Shown here in pieces: positions 7,362-16,542 of a stretch of DNA of 41,110 nt (its first letter is position 1; every line of letters starts with the position of its first letter). The notes below the pieces were generated by a model that was not told the origin of the DNA, ran no database searches, and worked only from the letters and a program-made list of their open reading frames with translations. A program made the position numbers and the translations under genes. Source of the DNA: Maribacter sp. GTDB taxonomy: Bacteria > Bacteroidota > Bacteroidia > Flavobacteriales > Flavobacteriaceae. The stretch spans positions 1 through 41,110 of the forward strand of contig JAHDDP010000027.1 in the NCBI GenBank assembly GCA_020629285.1, read 5' to 3'.

Positions 7362-8399
7362 ATGAAATTAAGCATAATCATTCCTTTATATAATAAGGAA
7401 AAGTATATTGAGCGTTGCTTACAGAGTCTATTAGACCAAGGATTATCTTCTAGCGATTACGAAATAATCATTGTTGATGATGGCTCAAAAGATTCTAGTG
7501 TTGCCACCGTAAATAATTATGTAAATAAAAAAAACATAGTCAATGTAAAATTGATTTCACAAATTAATCAAGGCCCAAGTGCCGCCCGAAATAATGGATT
7601 GCGCATTGCTGAAGGAGATTATCTTTATTTTCTAGATGCAGATGATTTATTATCCAAAAACGCATTAAATGTTCTTCTATCATTATCAAAAAATAAGAAT
7701 CTTGATATTTTAGAATTTGATACTAAAGAAGTTGAAGAAGGAAAATTAACCGATTTACCAAGTATAAATTTAGAGGATATAAAGAATAAATACACCTCTA
7801 TTATGAAAGGTACTGATTTCATCACTCAAAATGATTTAAGAAATCAAGCCTGGCGGTATTTAATTAGTAGAAAATTTCTTTTAAATACAGGTATTCTATT
7901 TCTTGAGGATATGAGAGCATACGAAGATCTAATTTTTACTGCAAGTGTTTTTTTAGCATCAACTAGAACCTTAAAAGTTGATATTGACGCACATAGGTAT
8001 ATTAAGGTTGCTGGTTCTATAGTTACCTCAAAAAAACCTAAAAAAAATCTAGAATTTATTTTAGGTATGGTAAAAGCAGTAGAAGAGCTTGATAAGCTGA
8101 TAAAAATTAATGATCGATCTATACCAGAAAACAAATTAGTTATATCAAAATTAAAAGCTAAGCAACAGGCAGTAGTTTACGCTTTAATTATACGCGCATT
8201 TAAATATCGACTTAATTCAAACGATTTAAATAAAATATTAGATCAAATGAAAACGTTAAATGCTTACCCAATTAACCCTAAATTAGGCGGAGTAGGGAAT
8301 AATAACCTAACAGAAAAATTAGTTTTGCTACCGATAATAAATAACAAAACCTTACTTCTACTAGGCTTAAATATTTCAAAGAAATTTTCATTTCTTTAA
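7362..8399 (+). CDS. GT2-family glycosyltransferase
   Basis: GT-A family-2 transferase of 345 residues. I chose the ATG at 7362 over a GTG one codon earlier because MKLSIIIPLYNKEKYIERCL is the standard N-terminus. Motifs: VDDG (38-41) for nucleotide binding, GPSAARNNGL (about 71-80) and DADD (92-95) as the metal-binding motif. The C-terminal third is variable and helical, and contains no clear membrane span. It probably adds a sugar to the growing lipid-linked repeat unit. It is preceded by a gap of 262 bases with an inverted repeat, so it may have a separate or modulated transcript. Donor and acceptor unknown. Confidence 0.9.
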   Translation: MKLSIIIPLYNKEKYIERCLQSLLDQGLSSSDYEIIIVDDGSKDSSVATVNNYVNKKNIVNVKLISQINQGPSAARNNGLRIAEGDYLYFLDADDLLSKNALNVLLSLSKNKNLDILEFDTKEVEEGKLTDLPSINLEDIKNKYTSIMKGTDFITQNDLRNQAWRYLISRKFLLNTGILFLEDMRAYEDLIFTASVFLASTRTLKVDIDAHRYIKVAGSIVTSKKPKKNLEFILGMVKAVEELDKLIKINDRSIPENKLVISKLKAKQQAVVYALIIRAFKYRLNSNDLNKILDQMKTLNAYPINPKLGGVGNNNLTEKLVLLPIINNKTLLLLGLNISKKFSFL

Positions 8400-8418
8400 A
8401 ATTGAATAATAACAAAAC

Positions 8419-8449
8419 AAGCTTTGGTACAAAAATTACCAAAAAGCTT
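8419..8449 (+). terminator. Imperfect hairpin between two glycosyltransferase genes
   Basis: AAGCTTTGGTA (8419-8429) pairs with TACCAAAAAGCTT (8437-8449) apart from two extra A residues. A short TTA-rich tail follows. It may attenuate transcription into the last glycosyltransferase gene, but it is weaker than the terminators elsewhere in the window. Confidence 0.3.
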
Positions 8450-8475
8450 TATTACTTGAACTAAAATATATAAAT

Positions 8476-9273
8476 ATGATTTGTTTCCTTGTACCTGTAA
8501 AGAGTAAGAAACTTTCTTCTGATTGGGATAAATTCAGTGAATTGGTAAACCGTAGTCTAAAATCAATCAATGGTCAAAAAGACAAGGATTTTCAAATAGT
8601 AGTTGCTTGTCATGAATTACCCACTAATAAGTTTGAACATCCTCAAGTTCATTATATACAAGTTGATTTCGATATACCAAAATTAACTAACGAAGATTGG
8701 GAAAAAGATAGACAACTCAAAGAAGGTGATAAGGCAAGAAAAATACAAAGCGCGTATTCATATGCCATAGACAACTTTAACGTAGATTACTTTATGGTTG
8801 TTGATTCTGATGATTGTATCGATAATGGCATTAGTAAATATGTAAATAGTAGAATCAAAGAAAATATACCTGGTTGGTATGTTGACAAAGGTTATTTCTA
8901 TACAGAAGGAAGTAAATTTGCCTTTATGATTCGTAGTAATTTTAATGTTAGATGTGGTACTTGTATTATCATTAAGAAAGAATTATTTCAACAGGTAATA
9001 CAACAAGAGCCATACCTCTATTATTTTCATGAAACCATAGAACTTAATAATAATCTTTCATTGATACCATATCCTAACCCCGCCGCATTGTATAGTATGG
9101 CAAATGGAGAGAACCATTATATGTCCCAATCAAAAATGATGAAACTTGTAAATCAAACTAAATTTTTGACAATAGGTCATATTAAAAGCCTTTATTCTAA
9201 AATTACAAGATACAGACCTAGATACATAGGAAATAGATTTAAGAAATCATTTAATTTTTATAATATTTCTTAA
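8476..9273 (+). CDS. Putative glycosyltransferase, GT2/GT-A-like
   Basis: A divergent GT-A transferase of 265 residues. It starts MICFLVPVKSK and has a VDSDD metal-binding motif (109-113) preceded by a GDKARKIQSAY segment, as seen in GT2-like proteins that act on activated sugars in capsule loci. It lacks the classical VDDG near residue 40 (the region reads FQIVVACHELP), so it belongs to a less usual branch. No membrane segment is seen. It is the last gene of the locus: a strong terminator follows 37 bases after the stop. The assignment to glycosyl transfer is good; the specificity is unknown. Confidence 0.78.
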   Translation: MICFLVPVKSKKLSSDWDKFSELVNRSLKSINGQKDKDFQIVVACHELPTNKFEHPQVHYIQVDFDIPKLTNEDWEKDRQLKEGDKARKIQSAYSYAIDNFNVDYFMVVDSDDCIDNGISKYVNSRIKENIPGWYVDKGYFYTEGSKFAFMIRSNFNVRCGTCIIIKKELFQQVIQQEPYLYYFHETIELNNNLSLIPYPNPAALYSMANGENHYMSQSKMMKLVNQTKFLTIGHIKSLYSKITRYRPRYIGNRFKKSFNFYNIS

Positions 9274-9309
9274 AGATTAATTTCTAGCAATTTATAATTT
9301 TCAAATAAC

Positions 9310-9358
9310 AAAGCTTCAACCTAAATCACAATATCAGTGAATATAGTTGAAGCTTTTT
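9310..9358 (+). terminator. Rho-independent terminator closing the polysaccharide locus
   Basis: Perfect 11-pair stem AAAGCTTCAAC (9310-9320) / GTTGAAGCTTT (9346-9356) with a 25-base loop, followed by further T residues. It lies 37 bases after the last glycosyltransferase stop. Confidence 0.75.
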
Positions 9359-9874
9359 CATTGAAAACACCCATCTTTCAAAATTACCTTATCAATTTAA
9401 TAAACCGCAAAATAATAATTAGTATAATTAATGACATGTACTTTTCGCATGTGTAACAATGCTCCCTTTTCATGATATTTTCACATACCTCTTTTGAAGT
9501 AAAATTCATTCATATTCAATAGCGGTATTAAAATTTTAAAGAGAAAGAAATTTAAAATTATTCTTTTTCACTGATATACATAAGATTACCGATTTTAAGG
9601 CTTTCCTCTTATATTTAAAATAATTAAAGAACTATAATTATACTCAGCAATTTTAGTGTTCAAAATTTTGAATTTGTGCATTTCAACGATCTTTTTAAAT
9701 TATTCTGGTATTTAATAGACCAAAAAGATACTTTCGTCGTAAATAAGTTGAAGTTTGTCGTTAACAATCTCTCCCCAAGTTTAATAGACAACAACTTATA
9801 GTCAAATTCCATCGCGCAATATTAACCGAAATATTTAACTATTTAATTATTAACAACTCCACTAAACATTAATT
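9359..9874. other. Long AT-rich intergenic region before the T9SS protein gene
   Basis: No credible coding frame is seen on either strand. The region holds a 10-base direct repeat TTTAATAGAC at 9711-9720 and 9780-9789, and an inverted pair ATAAGTTG (9743-9750) / CAACTTAT (9792-9799). A near-consensus box TACTTTCG (about 9729) is the closest to a -7 element. The promoter and long leader of the downstream surface-protein gene are probably here, but I cannot place them firmly. Confidence 0.4.
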
Positions 9875-12451
9875 ATGAAATTAAAAATTACTCTTATTTT
9901 ATTGTTACAGGCATTCTGCTTTCAACAAATTTACGCTCAATGTGACGGAGCGGATTTTGAAGAACAAAATGGTATTGCCATTTTAGAATTAGATTCAAAA
10001 GTTTCTGGAAGCTGGCGAAAAGAATCAACTTCTGGTTCATCAGGAGGTTCAGCATTGACCTATAGGGGAAGTAATTATTTTAACTCACCTGGAAACTCAA
10101 CTATAACCTATAAAGTTAAAATTAACTCATCGGGAACATATAGATTTATATGGCGAAACAAAATTAGTGTTATTGCCAGTAGTAATGCTAGTACAGAACA
10201 TAATGATTCTTGGTTGAAAATTAGTGCTTCGGACTTTTATGGTCAAAGAGGCAGTAGTAGAATTTATCCTAGGGGTTCAGGAAAAAGCCCAAATCCAGAA
10301 GGAGCAAGTTCAGGAGGCTGGTTTAAGGTATATACAAATACTATAGATTGGAGCTTTAGTACGAAGACAAGTGATTTTGACGCACATGCAGTATATGCAC
10401 GATTCAATAGTCCAGGTGTATACAATATACAAGTTTCTGCAAGATCCAATGGTCATACTATAGACAGAATGGTGTTGTATAAAGAGGGTAGTTATTCTGC
10501 AAATCAAGCAGAGAGTTTATCCAGGTCTGTTACCTCTTGTTCTGGAAGTACACCTTCACCTACCCCGACACCGACACCGACAACTAATGAAGCTCCTACT
10601 GTAAATATTACTAGCCCAAGCAATGGTCAAAGTATTACAAGTGGTAGTTCTGTTACGGTACAATTATCTTCAAGTGATCCTGATGGAAACATTACTAAGC
10701 ATGAACTTTCTGTAAATAACAATTTAGTCGATACTGATGGTGTTAACTACAGTCCATATACTATTACTAACATTCAACCAGGTAGCTATGTAATTACAGC
10801 AAAAGTAACAGATAGCAATGGTGAATCTGATACTAGTACGGTAAATATTACAGTGACCGGTGGTGGTTCTACTGATCCAGATCCTGAACCTACTCCGCCA
10901 ACATCCAATACTGCTCCAACGGTTGATATAACAAACCTAAACGATGGCCAAACAATCGCAGCTGGATCTAATGTTTCTGTTGCAGTTAGTTCTAATGACC
11001 CAGATGGTAGTGTTGTAAAACACCAAGTATTTGTTAATGATGTATTGGTAGATACTGATGGTACCAACTACACACCCCACATTATAGAAGATATTAGTAC
11101 TGGTAATTATTCCATTAGAGCTACCGTAACTGATAACTCAGGCGAGACAACTTCAGATACTGTTGTTATTACTGTGAATGATGATGATGAACCAACTACA
11201 AATCCGACACCTCCAACATCAAGTTCTGATCCTGCAGTAACTATTACTAACCTAACTAATGGTCAGAGTTTCAATGCTGGCTCTGATGTATCAGTAAATT
11301 TAACAGCTTCTGATGCCGATGGTAGCGTTGTTAAATATCAAATTTTTGTAAATGATAACTTGGTTGACACAGATGGCTCAAATTACACTCCTCATATTAT
11401 TAGGAGCATTAGTAATGGAAATTATGAAATCAAAGCTACTGTCACAGATGATGACAATAATACAAATTCTGCCGTAGTTAATATTACAGTAGGATCTACT
11501 ACAACTCCTACTCCACCAACAAGTGGAAATCAAGCACCGACAGTTCAAATAACTTCATTAAGCGAAGGACAGGTTATATCTGTAGGACAAGAAGTTTTGG
11601 TTGACGTAATTGCTAATGATAGTGATGGTGATGTTATTAAGTACCAGGTCTTTATTGATGGAGATTTAGTTGATACTGATGGAGAAGTATATACATCTCA
11701 TCCTTTTCAAGAATCTACATCAGGAAATTATCAAGTTCAAGTAGTTGTTACTGATAATGATGGTGCTACAGGTTCAGATATCGTAAATGTATCGGTAGGA
11801 TCTGGTGGTTCTACTCCAACAACACCAACTACTCCTACTCCTTCATTAACATTAAATCTAATCGATGCGATATCTAATGCGAATATTGGTACCTTATCAA
11901 ATGAATCAGGTTTAAGCTCATCAAATACACAAAATGTAAATATTAGAGCAAATGTTCCTTCTACGGCGCAGAGTGTACTTTTTGTACTTTCAGGAGCACA
12001 AAGTGAAACAAGATATGAAAATGTTGCACCATATGCTTTGTTTGGAGATATTGACGGAGATTACCTTGCTGCAAACCTTTCTAACGGTTCTTATACTTTA
12101 AAAGTGTCTGCTTATACAGGTGCTAATGGTAGTGGATCTCTTGTTGCTACAGAAACAATAAACTTTAGTGTTGGTTCGGTTACAAATAAAACTGCATATG
12201 CATTTCCTAACCCAATTCAAACAGACGGTAAAGTATCAGTTCATTTACCAAAAGGTAATGGTGGCAATTACGAATACACCGTTTCTAATGCTATGGGAAT
12301 TCAATTAGAAAAAGGTACATTTAAGGCTGGTGAATCTGCGACAGATATTGATCTTGAATTATCTAATGTTGGAAGACAAACGAAGGGTGTTTACTATTTA
12401 AGTATTTCAAAAGGTGGTTCCAATCAAATCATCCCACTTTTAAGACAGTAG
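9875..12451 (+). CDS. T9SS-secreted modular surface protein with CBM-like and Ig-like domains
   Basis: 858 residues. A signal peptide (MKLKITLILLLQAFCFQQIYA, cut before QC) is followed by a domain of about 200 residues with a jelly-roll look: the end, GHTIDRMVLYKEG, is typical of CBM6/35-like or GH115-C-like carbohydrate-binding domains. Four Ig-like (Big_9-type) repeats start near residues 238, 345, 452 and 552; each opens 'APTVxITxxxxGQ' and contains 'D-x-D-G...LVDTDG'. They are joined by Pro/Thr-rich linkers. Residues ~657-765 form another beta domain, with APYALFGDIDGDY, often seen in secreted Bacteroidota proteins next to malectin-like domains. The last ~85 residues (FPNPIQTDGKVSV...) are a type A T9SS sorting domain. 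So it is exported across the outer membrane and probably attached to the cell surface. No catalytic motif is seen. It follows the polysaccharide locus and might bind that polysaccharide (inference). Confidence 0.88.
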   Translation: MKLKITLILLLQAFCFQQIYAQCDGADFEEQNGIAILELDSKVSGSWRKESTSGSSGGSALTYRGSNYFNSPGNSTITYKVKINSSGTYRFIWRNKISVIASSNASTEHNDSWLKISASDFYGQRGSSRIYPRGSGKSPNPEGASSGGWFKVYTNTIDWSFSTKTSDFDAHAVYARFNSPGVYNIQVSARSNGHTIDRMVLYKEGSYSANQAESLSRSVTSCSGSTPSPTPTPTPTTNEAPTVNITSPSNGQSITSGSSVTVQLSSSDPDGNITKHELSVNNNLVDTDGVNYSPYTITNIQPGSYVITAKVTDSNGESDTSTVNITVTGGGSTDPDPEPTPPTSNTAPTVDITNLNDGQTIAAGSNVSVAVSSNDPDGSVVKHQVFVNDVLVDTDGTNYTPHIIEDISTGNYSIRATVTDNSGETTSDTVVITVNDDDEPTTNPTPPTSSSDPAVTITNLTNGQSFNAGSDVSVNLTASDADGSVVKYQIFVNDNLVDTDGSNYTPHIIRSISNGNYEIKATVTDDDNNTNSAVVNITVGSTTTPTPPTSGNQAPTVQITSLSEGQVISVGQEVLVDVIANDSDGDVIKYQVFIDGDLVDTDGEVYTSHPFQESTSGNYQVQVVVTDNDGATGSDIVNVSVGSGGSTPTTPTTPTPSLTLNLIDAISNANIGTLSNESGLSSSNTQNVNIRANVPSTAQSVLFVLSGAQSETRYENVAPYALFGDIDGDYLAANLSNGSYTLKVSAYTGANGSGSLVATETINFSVGSVTNKTAYAFPNPIQTDGKVSVHLPKGNGGNYEYTVSNAMGIQLEKGTFKAGESATDIDLELSNVGRQTKGVYYLSISKGGSNQIIPLLRQ

Positions 12452-12471
12452 TCTTTAAAGTAACTAATATA

Positions 12472-12507
12472 AAAGTCGGCTTCTATTTTTAGTTGCCGAC
12501 TTTTTTT
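12472..12507 (+). terminator. Rho-independent terminator after the T9SS protein gene
   Basis: Perfect stem AAAGTCGGC (12472-12480) / GCCGACTTT (12495-12503) with a 14-base loop and a run of seven T from 12501. It starts 20 bases after the stop codon. Confidence 0.87.
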
Positions 12508-12835
12508 ATTTAATAAATTACAGAGAAATTAATTTTACCTTCAGATAATAACAGAAATATATACTGAGTCCAAAATAGTTCTAAACAAATTAATATATTG
12601 GATTTTAAGAACCCTAAAAAACTGATATATTTAGAACAGAAGTATTTTACTAGATATGAATTCTCTTACAGAAAATACCATTGAAATAGCTATTTTTACA
12701 GTACTAGAAGTTTAAGAATTATTATATAAACTTAATTACACTCATTAAGTTTAAATTTTAACTAACTATTCTTCATGGAAGTCTACGAATAAGACAGATT
12801 TATAAAGACAAAGTATCCTTCAAACTTAAAGCAAA
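12508..12835. other. Intergenic region before the lipoprotein gene
   Basis: AT-rich, with no coding frame that I can support. It contains an inverted pair GTTCTAAA (12578-12585) / TTTAGAAC (12630-12637) and a near-consensus box TAAGTTTA at about 12746. The promoter for the lipoprotein gene must lie here since a strong terminator precedes it. Confidence 0.35.
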
Positions 12836-13534
12836 ATGAAAAAAGGGTTGATTCTATTTTTTATAGTATTTATAATTCAATCATGCGGAGTTGATTTAGA
12901 TGTATTAGAATATGCGGATACTGAGCCAATAGATGATGGAATAGATATTTTGTTAATCTATCCAGAAAACGAATCTGTAATTAATGAAGGTACAAATGTA
13001 TCCGGTACCGAAAGCAGATTAGTTTTTAAATGGTCAAATAAAAATGACGATAATTTTAGTCCTTACAGCTTGCAACTTATTAACTTAAATAGCAATGACA
13101 CTATTATTTATGAAAGCTTAGAATCTGAATCTGCAATAACCCTGCAAAGAGGTGTTGAATATTCTTGGTTTGTAACAGGTATAGCAGATAGTAAAAGTAA
13201 TACCTGGTCATTTTATAACAATGGACCTGAAATTGATTCCAATGCACCTATTCCGGCAATAGCTATCTCCCCTGTTAGTGGTGCTTCGATATCTCAAACA
13301 AGTACTACAGTAAACCTAATCTGGCAATCTGAAGATCCTAACAATGATATTACAGCATATGATTTATATTTTGGGAAAATAGAAGATCCCGATATTTATG
13401 AAAACGATATTACCACTTCCAGATATAATGACATTCCTGTTGAAGCTGGCAAAATCTACTATTGGAAAATTGTAACCAAAGACAGTGTAGGAAATGAGTC
13501 CACCTCAGAAGTCTTTACTTTTAGTGTAGGTTAG
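12836..13534 (+). CDS. Predicted lipoprotein with two fibronectin type III-like modules
   Basis: 232 residues. The N-terminus MKKGLILFFIVFIIQSC is a lipoprotein signal with the acylated cysteine at C17. Two beta-sandwich modules follow, about residues 40-130 and 138-232. Both show the FN3-like pattern 'P-x-x-G...L.W...D...Y.L...G..Y.W.V...D', for example VEYSWFVTGIAD in the first and KIYYWKIVTKDSVGN in the second. No enzyme motif is seen. It is probably anchored in the outer membrane and may present the modules for protein or glycan binding. It sits alone between two terminators, so it forms its own transcription unit. Being next to the T9SS Ig-repeat protein hints at a shared surface role, which I cannot prove. 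Confidence 0.78.
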   Translation: MKKGLILFFIVFIIQSCGVDLDVLEYADTEPIDDGIDILLIYPENESVINEGTNVSGTESRLVFKWSNKNDDNFSPYSLQLINLNSNDTIIYESLESESAITLQRGVEYSWFVTGIADSKSNTWSFYNNGPEIDSNAPIPAIAISPVSGASISQTSTTVNLIWQSEDPNNDITAYDLYFGKIEDPDIYENDITTSRYNDIPVEAGKIYYWKIVTKDSVGNESTSEVFTFSVG

Positions 13535-13586
13535 AATTGTAATTTATAACTTATAGAAAAGGACTGTAGTAAATATTTACATAAAC

Positions 13587-13626
13587 AAAAAGCCCGATAA
13601 ATGTCTAAAACACATATCGGGCTTTT
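13587..13626. terminator. Bidirectional terminator between convergent genes
   Basis: AAAAAGCCCGATA (13587-13599) pairs with TATCGGGCTTTT (13615-13626). There is an A run on one side and a T run on the other, so the hairpin can serve both the lipoprotein gene (plus strand) and the OmpA-family gene (minus strand). Confidence 0.87.
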
Positions 13627-13642
13627 CTTATATCTTAATCTT

Positions 13643-14824
13643 TTAAAATTCTTGTATAACAAACTCAGATCGTCTGTTTACTGCATGCTTTTCTTCTGGA
13701 CAAAACGTATTGTCATCACAATCATTTAATAACATAGATTCTCCATATGCCTCTGTCATTAATTTATCTTCAGAAACACCTTTGGAAATTAGGTAAGCTT
13801 TAGTTTTATCAACTCTTCGTTGAGATAACCAATCGTTATATTTAGAAGTTCCTCGTGAATCTGTATGAGAAGTAATCTTTAATTTTAATGTTGGAATTTC
13901 CTCTAGAACTAGAGCTAAAGAATCCAAAACTATTTTTGATGATGGATTAACGTAAGATGAATTTAACGCAAAGTAAACATTTCCTAAATTTTCTATCTTA
14001 GATTTGATTTCTGCTTTTCGTCTATTCATAGCATCTACTTTTGCTTTTTCAGCAGCAGCTAATGCATCAGCCTCTTGTTGCTTCTTAAGTCTTTCTGCCA
14101 ATAAGGCTTCGTCCTTCAAACGATTTACTTCATTGATAGAATCTGTTTGGCGTTGCTTTTCTTTTTCAATTGCCGCTAATAATTCTAACTTCTCTTCACC
14201 TCGTTTAGAAAGACCTTTTTCAATTCCGAATTGATAAACAACTCCAGCGGCATGTTGTATATGATTAGTAGCCCCTTCTCCCTGGCTCATAGCCCATTTT
14301 CCGGTAGAATTAAAGTCTAACCCCCATCTGTCAGAAAACCATGTTCTAAAACCTACAACTGCATTATATGTACCCCTACCTTTATTATTAGCATCAGTAT
14401 AACCAGCACCGATACCAACATAGGGATCAAACCAAGCAGTTTCGCCAATAATTTTATTTAAATCATACGTTATTCTACCATCTAAGCCGAAATAACTGAT
14501 GTTTTCAGTTATAACTACACCATCAATATTATTGCCTTCCTTATATTGATTGTAGGTTCCTATAGCCTCTAAACCTAGACCACTCTTGAAATACCTACCA
14601 ATACTTAATCTAGATGGAAATGGAACCATATTCCACTCTTCCCCTACGTTAAAGATACCATCAAAAACATTACCTGAATCATCTACAGCATTTAAGCCAA
14701 CACCGAAAATCCAAGAACTCTGCACAATACTATCTTTCGCAGTAATCTGAAGTTCATCTTGGGCAAAACCGACAGATGACACCATGAGAAGTAATAAAAA
14801 ACTAAAAAAAGTAGTAGTTTTCAT
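13643..14824 (-). CDS. OmpA-family outer-membrane protein
   Basis: 393 residues from the ATG at 14824. A longer frame back to 14881 is rejected since a promoter lies within it and MKTTTFFSFLLLLMVSSVGFAQ is a clear signal peptide. Residues ~25-200 form a small beta-barrel of OmpA type, ending HAAGVVYQFG. Residues ~205-275 are a charged, Ala/Lys/Glu-rich coiled-coil-like linker. Residues ~280-393 are the OmpA peptidoglycan-binding domain, with SHTDSRG (D322), LSQRR (R337) and NRRSEF, the residues that hold diaminopimelate in this family. The expected role is to link the outer membrane to the peptidoglycan. It has its own promoter and terminator. Confidence 0.93.
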   Translation of the reverse strand: MKTTTFFSFLLLLMVSSVGFAQDELQITAKDSIVQSSWIFGVGLNAVDDSGNVFDGIFNVGEEWNMVPFPSRLSIGRYFKSGLGLEAIGTYNQYKEGNNIDGVVITENISYFGLDGRITYDLNKIIGETAWFDPYVGIGAGYTDANNKGRGTYNAVVGFRTWFSDRWGLDFNSTGKWAMSQGEGATNHIQHAAGVVYQFGIEKGLSKRGEEKLELLAAIEKEKQRQTDSINEVNRLKDEALLAERLKKQQEADALAAAEKAKVDAMNRRKAEIKSKIENLGNVYFALNSSYVNPSSKIVLDSLALVLEEIPTLKLKITSHTDSRGTSKYNDWLSQRRVDKTKAYLISKGVSEDKLMTEAYGESMLLNDCDDNTFCPEEKHAVNRRSEFVIQEF

Positions 14825-14850
14825 AATTATAAATTTGGGATTATAAAATG

Positions 14851-14881
14851 TAAAATTAGTTGTAGATGAGAAGATTGGCAA
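14851..14881 (-). promoter_or_regulatory. Bacteroidota-type promoter of the OmpA-family gene
   Basis: Read on the minus strand: TTG at 14881-14879 (-33), 20 bases, then TAATTTTA at 14858-14851 (-7 box, one mismatch to TAnnTTTG). Transcription would start near 14845, about 20 bases before the chosen ATG at 14824. This placement also excludes the upstream alternative start. Confidence 0.5.
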
Positions 14882-14944
14882 ATAATTACCGTGTACAGTA
14901 ATTAAAATCGTTTGATAGTCGAATGTAGAATTATTATCGACTAA

Positions 14945-15391
14945 TTACTTCATAATTTTAAGAGTTTTTGTACTTAAAGGCAACTTATACACACTGAAAG
15001 GACTTACAATAAAACTATTTTCTTCTTTAGAAGCTGTAGTTTTAAGCTTATGAATTTGCAAAATATCAACCTTCTCGTTCAATTTTAAATCAGCATAACT
15101 GGAAGCTGTACTATCGCCACACCAAATTAGAATCATTTCGCTATTAAAATCTATAGAAGGCGGAGTTAATCCTGGTTTTCTTGTTCGATTTATTTTGCCA
15201 TAAAAGGCATTTAAATCTTTTTGATTTTTTATTAAAATATACTCTTCTTGTTCAAAGCCGCTATAATTTTCATTTAAGATAAGCTCCATACCCATTTCAT
15301 TAGATTCTTGCAAATTACTTTGAGCAGTACTTTTACAAGAATTCAATTGAATTATTGCTAATAAAATTAAATAAATAGAATATTTAGACAT
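14945..15391 (-). CDS. Predicted lipoprotein, PrcB C-terminal-like
   Basis: 148 residues if started at the ATG at 15391. That start gives [19 protein letters not shown], a lipoprotein signal with a cysteine at residue 19, whereas a longer frame to 15433 would put 14 charged residues in front of it. The start overlaps the end of bshA by eight bases, which implies coupled translation. The body (KDLNAFYGKIN ... PSIDFNSEMILIWCGD ... VSPFSVYKLP) resembles the PrcB C-terminal domain family (PF14343), small beta-proteins of unclear role in Bacteroidota; this match is by eye and tentative. It is the last gene of the minus-strand run. Confidence 0.65.
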   Translation of the reverse strand: MSKYSIYLILLAIIQLNSCKSTAQSNLQESNEMGMELILNENYSGFEQEEYILIKNQKDLNAFYGKINRTRKPGLTPPSIDFNSEMILIWCGDSTASSYADLKLNEKVDILQIHKLKTTASKEENSFIVSPFSVYKLPLSTKTLKIMK

Positions 15392-16523
15392 TTTTGAATC
15401 TTCCGTTATAAGCTCTTTCATAGACCTCCTCATAAAGAGGTACTACTTTTTGAATATCAAAACGTTGTGCTTCTTTTAAGGCATTAAGTTTAAATCGTTC
15501 CAAAACACTATCATTTTTTAAAATGGTAATTGCCTTAGCCGCCATATCGCTAACATCACCTACATCACTTAAAAATCCGCTAACGCCTTCTGTATTCACT
15601 TCTGGTATACCACCTGCATTACTTGAAATAACAGGAACTTTATTAATCATGGCTTCAAGAGCAGCAAGACCAAAACTTTCGGATTGAGACGGTAAGAGAA
15701 ACAAATCTGAAAAGCATAAAATCTTATCTATCTCATTACTATTACCTAAGAATATAACTTTATCCGCTATACCTAATTCTTCACACAAACGTTCAGCACC
15801 TGCCTTTTCAGGACCTTCACCTACCATAATTAGTTTTGAAGGAATCTCTAACTGTATTTTACTAAATATTTTAATAACGTCTGGTATACGCTTTACTTTT
15901 CTAAAATTACTAATATGAGTAACAATACGCTCATCTTCAGTTGCCATGTTAGATCTTTGACAATCAGTAAAAGATGTACTATACTTTTTAGCATCTATAA
16001 AGTTAGGGATAACTTCTATATCCCCCTTGATATCAAAAGTATCTAAAGTTCCTTGTTTTAAACTTTCAGAAACAGAGGTAACAACATCAGACTGATTTAT
16101 GCTAAAGGTAACCGCAGGCTTATAAAATGGATGTTTACCTACTAAAGTAATATCCGTACCATGCAATGTAGTGATCATAGGCACGTAAATACCTTCTTCT
16201 TCTAACATCTTCTTAGCCATATACCCTGCATACGCATGAGGTATGGCATAATGCACATGTAAAAGATCTATTTTATGAAGTTTAATAGTATCGACCAACT
16301 TACTAGATAATGCAAGTTCATAAGGTTGATAATGAAAGAGTGGATATTCTGGCACATGAACTTCATGAAAAAATATCTTATTACTCAAAAGCTCTAAACG
16401 CACGGGCTGCTTATAAGTAATGAAATGAATCTCATGACCTCTATTTGCCAATGCAATTCCTAATTCTGTTGCTACAACACCACTACCACCAAAAGTAGGG
16501 TAACATACTATTGCTATTTTCAT
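15384..16523 (-). CDS. bshA: BshA, N-acetyl-alpha-D-glucosaminyl L-malate synthase
   Basis: GT4-type retaining transferase that joins GlcNAc from UDP-GlcNAc to L-malate, the first step of bacillithiol synthesis in the cytoplasm. The 379-residue sequence has the BshA signatures: [22 protein letters not shown] at the N-terminus, [16 protein letters not shown] and [15 protein letters not shown] for substrate binding, VSESLKQ, and the donor site [13 protein letters not shown]. Bacillithiol is known in Bacteroidota as well as Firmicutes. It starts 19 bases after the GH3 fusion gene stop and overlaps the following lipoprotein gene. The later enzymes BshB and BshC are not in the window. A possible TAATTTTG box at 16536-16529 would lie too near the ATG for a normal leader. 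Confidence 0.93.
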   Translation of the reverse strand: MKIAIVCYPTFGGSGVVATELGIALANRGHEIHFITYKQPVRLELLSNKIFFHEVHVPEYPLFHYQPYELALSSKLVDTIKLHKIDLLHVHYAIPHAYAGYMAKKMLEEEGIYVPMITTLHGTDITLVGKHPFYKPAVTFSINQSDVVTSVSESLKQGTLDTFDIKGDIEVIPNFIDAKKYSTSFTDCQRSNMATEDERIVTHISNFRKVKRIPDVIKIFSKIQLEIPSKLIMVGEGPEKAGAERLCEELGIADKVIFLGNSNEIDKILCFSDLFLLPSQSESFGLAALEAMINKVPVISSNAGGIPEVNTEGVSGFLSDVGDVSDMAAKAITILKNDSVLERFKLNALKEAQRFDIQKVVPLYEEVYERAYNGRFKNV

Positions 16524-16542
16524 TACAACAAAATTACCTTTT

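Noticed and set aside
10786-11067. Minus-strand open frames opposite the Ig-repeat gene
   Set aside because: They come from the repetitive, Thr/Asp/Gly-rich coding sequence read backwards; no recognisable domain.
14825-14881. Upstream extension of the OmpA-family gene
   Set aside because: The extension covers the likely promoter (TTG-N20-TAATTTTA), and the signal peptide begins at 14824.
16529-16536. TAATTTTG box just before bshA on the minus strand
   Set aside because: It would put the transcript start at or about the ATG, has no -33 partner, and bshA is 19 bases from the previous gene, so a shared transcript is more likely.
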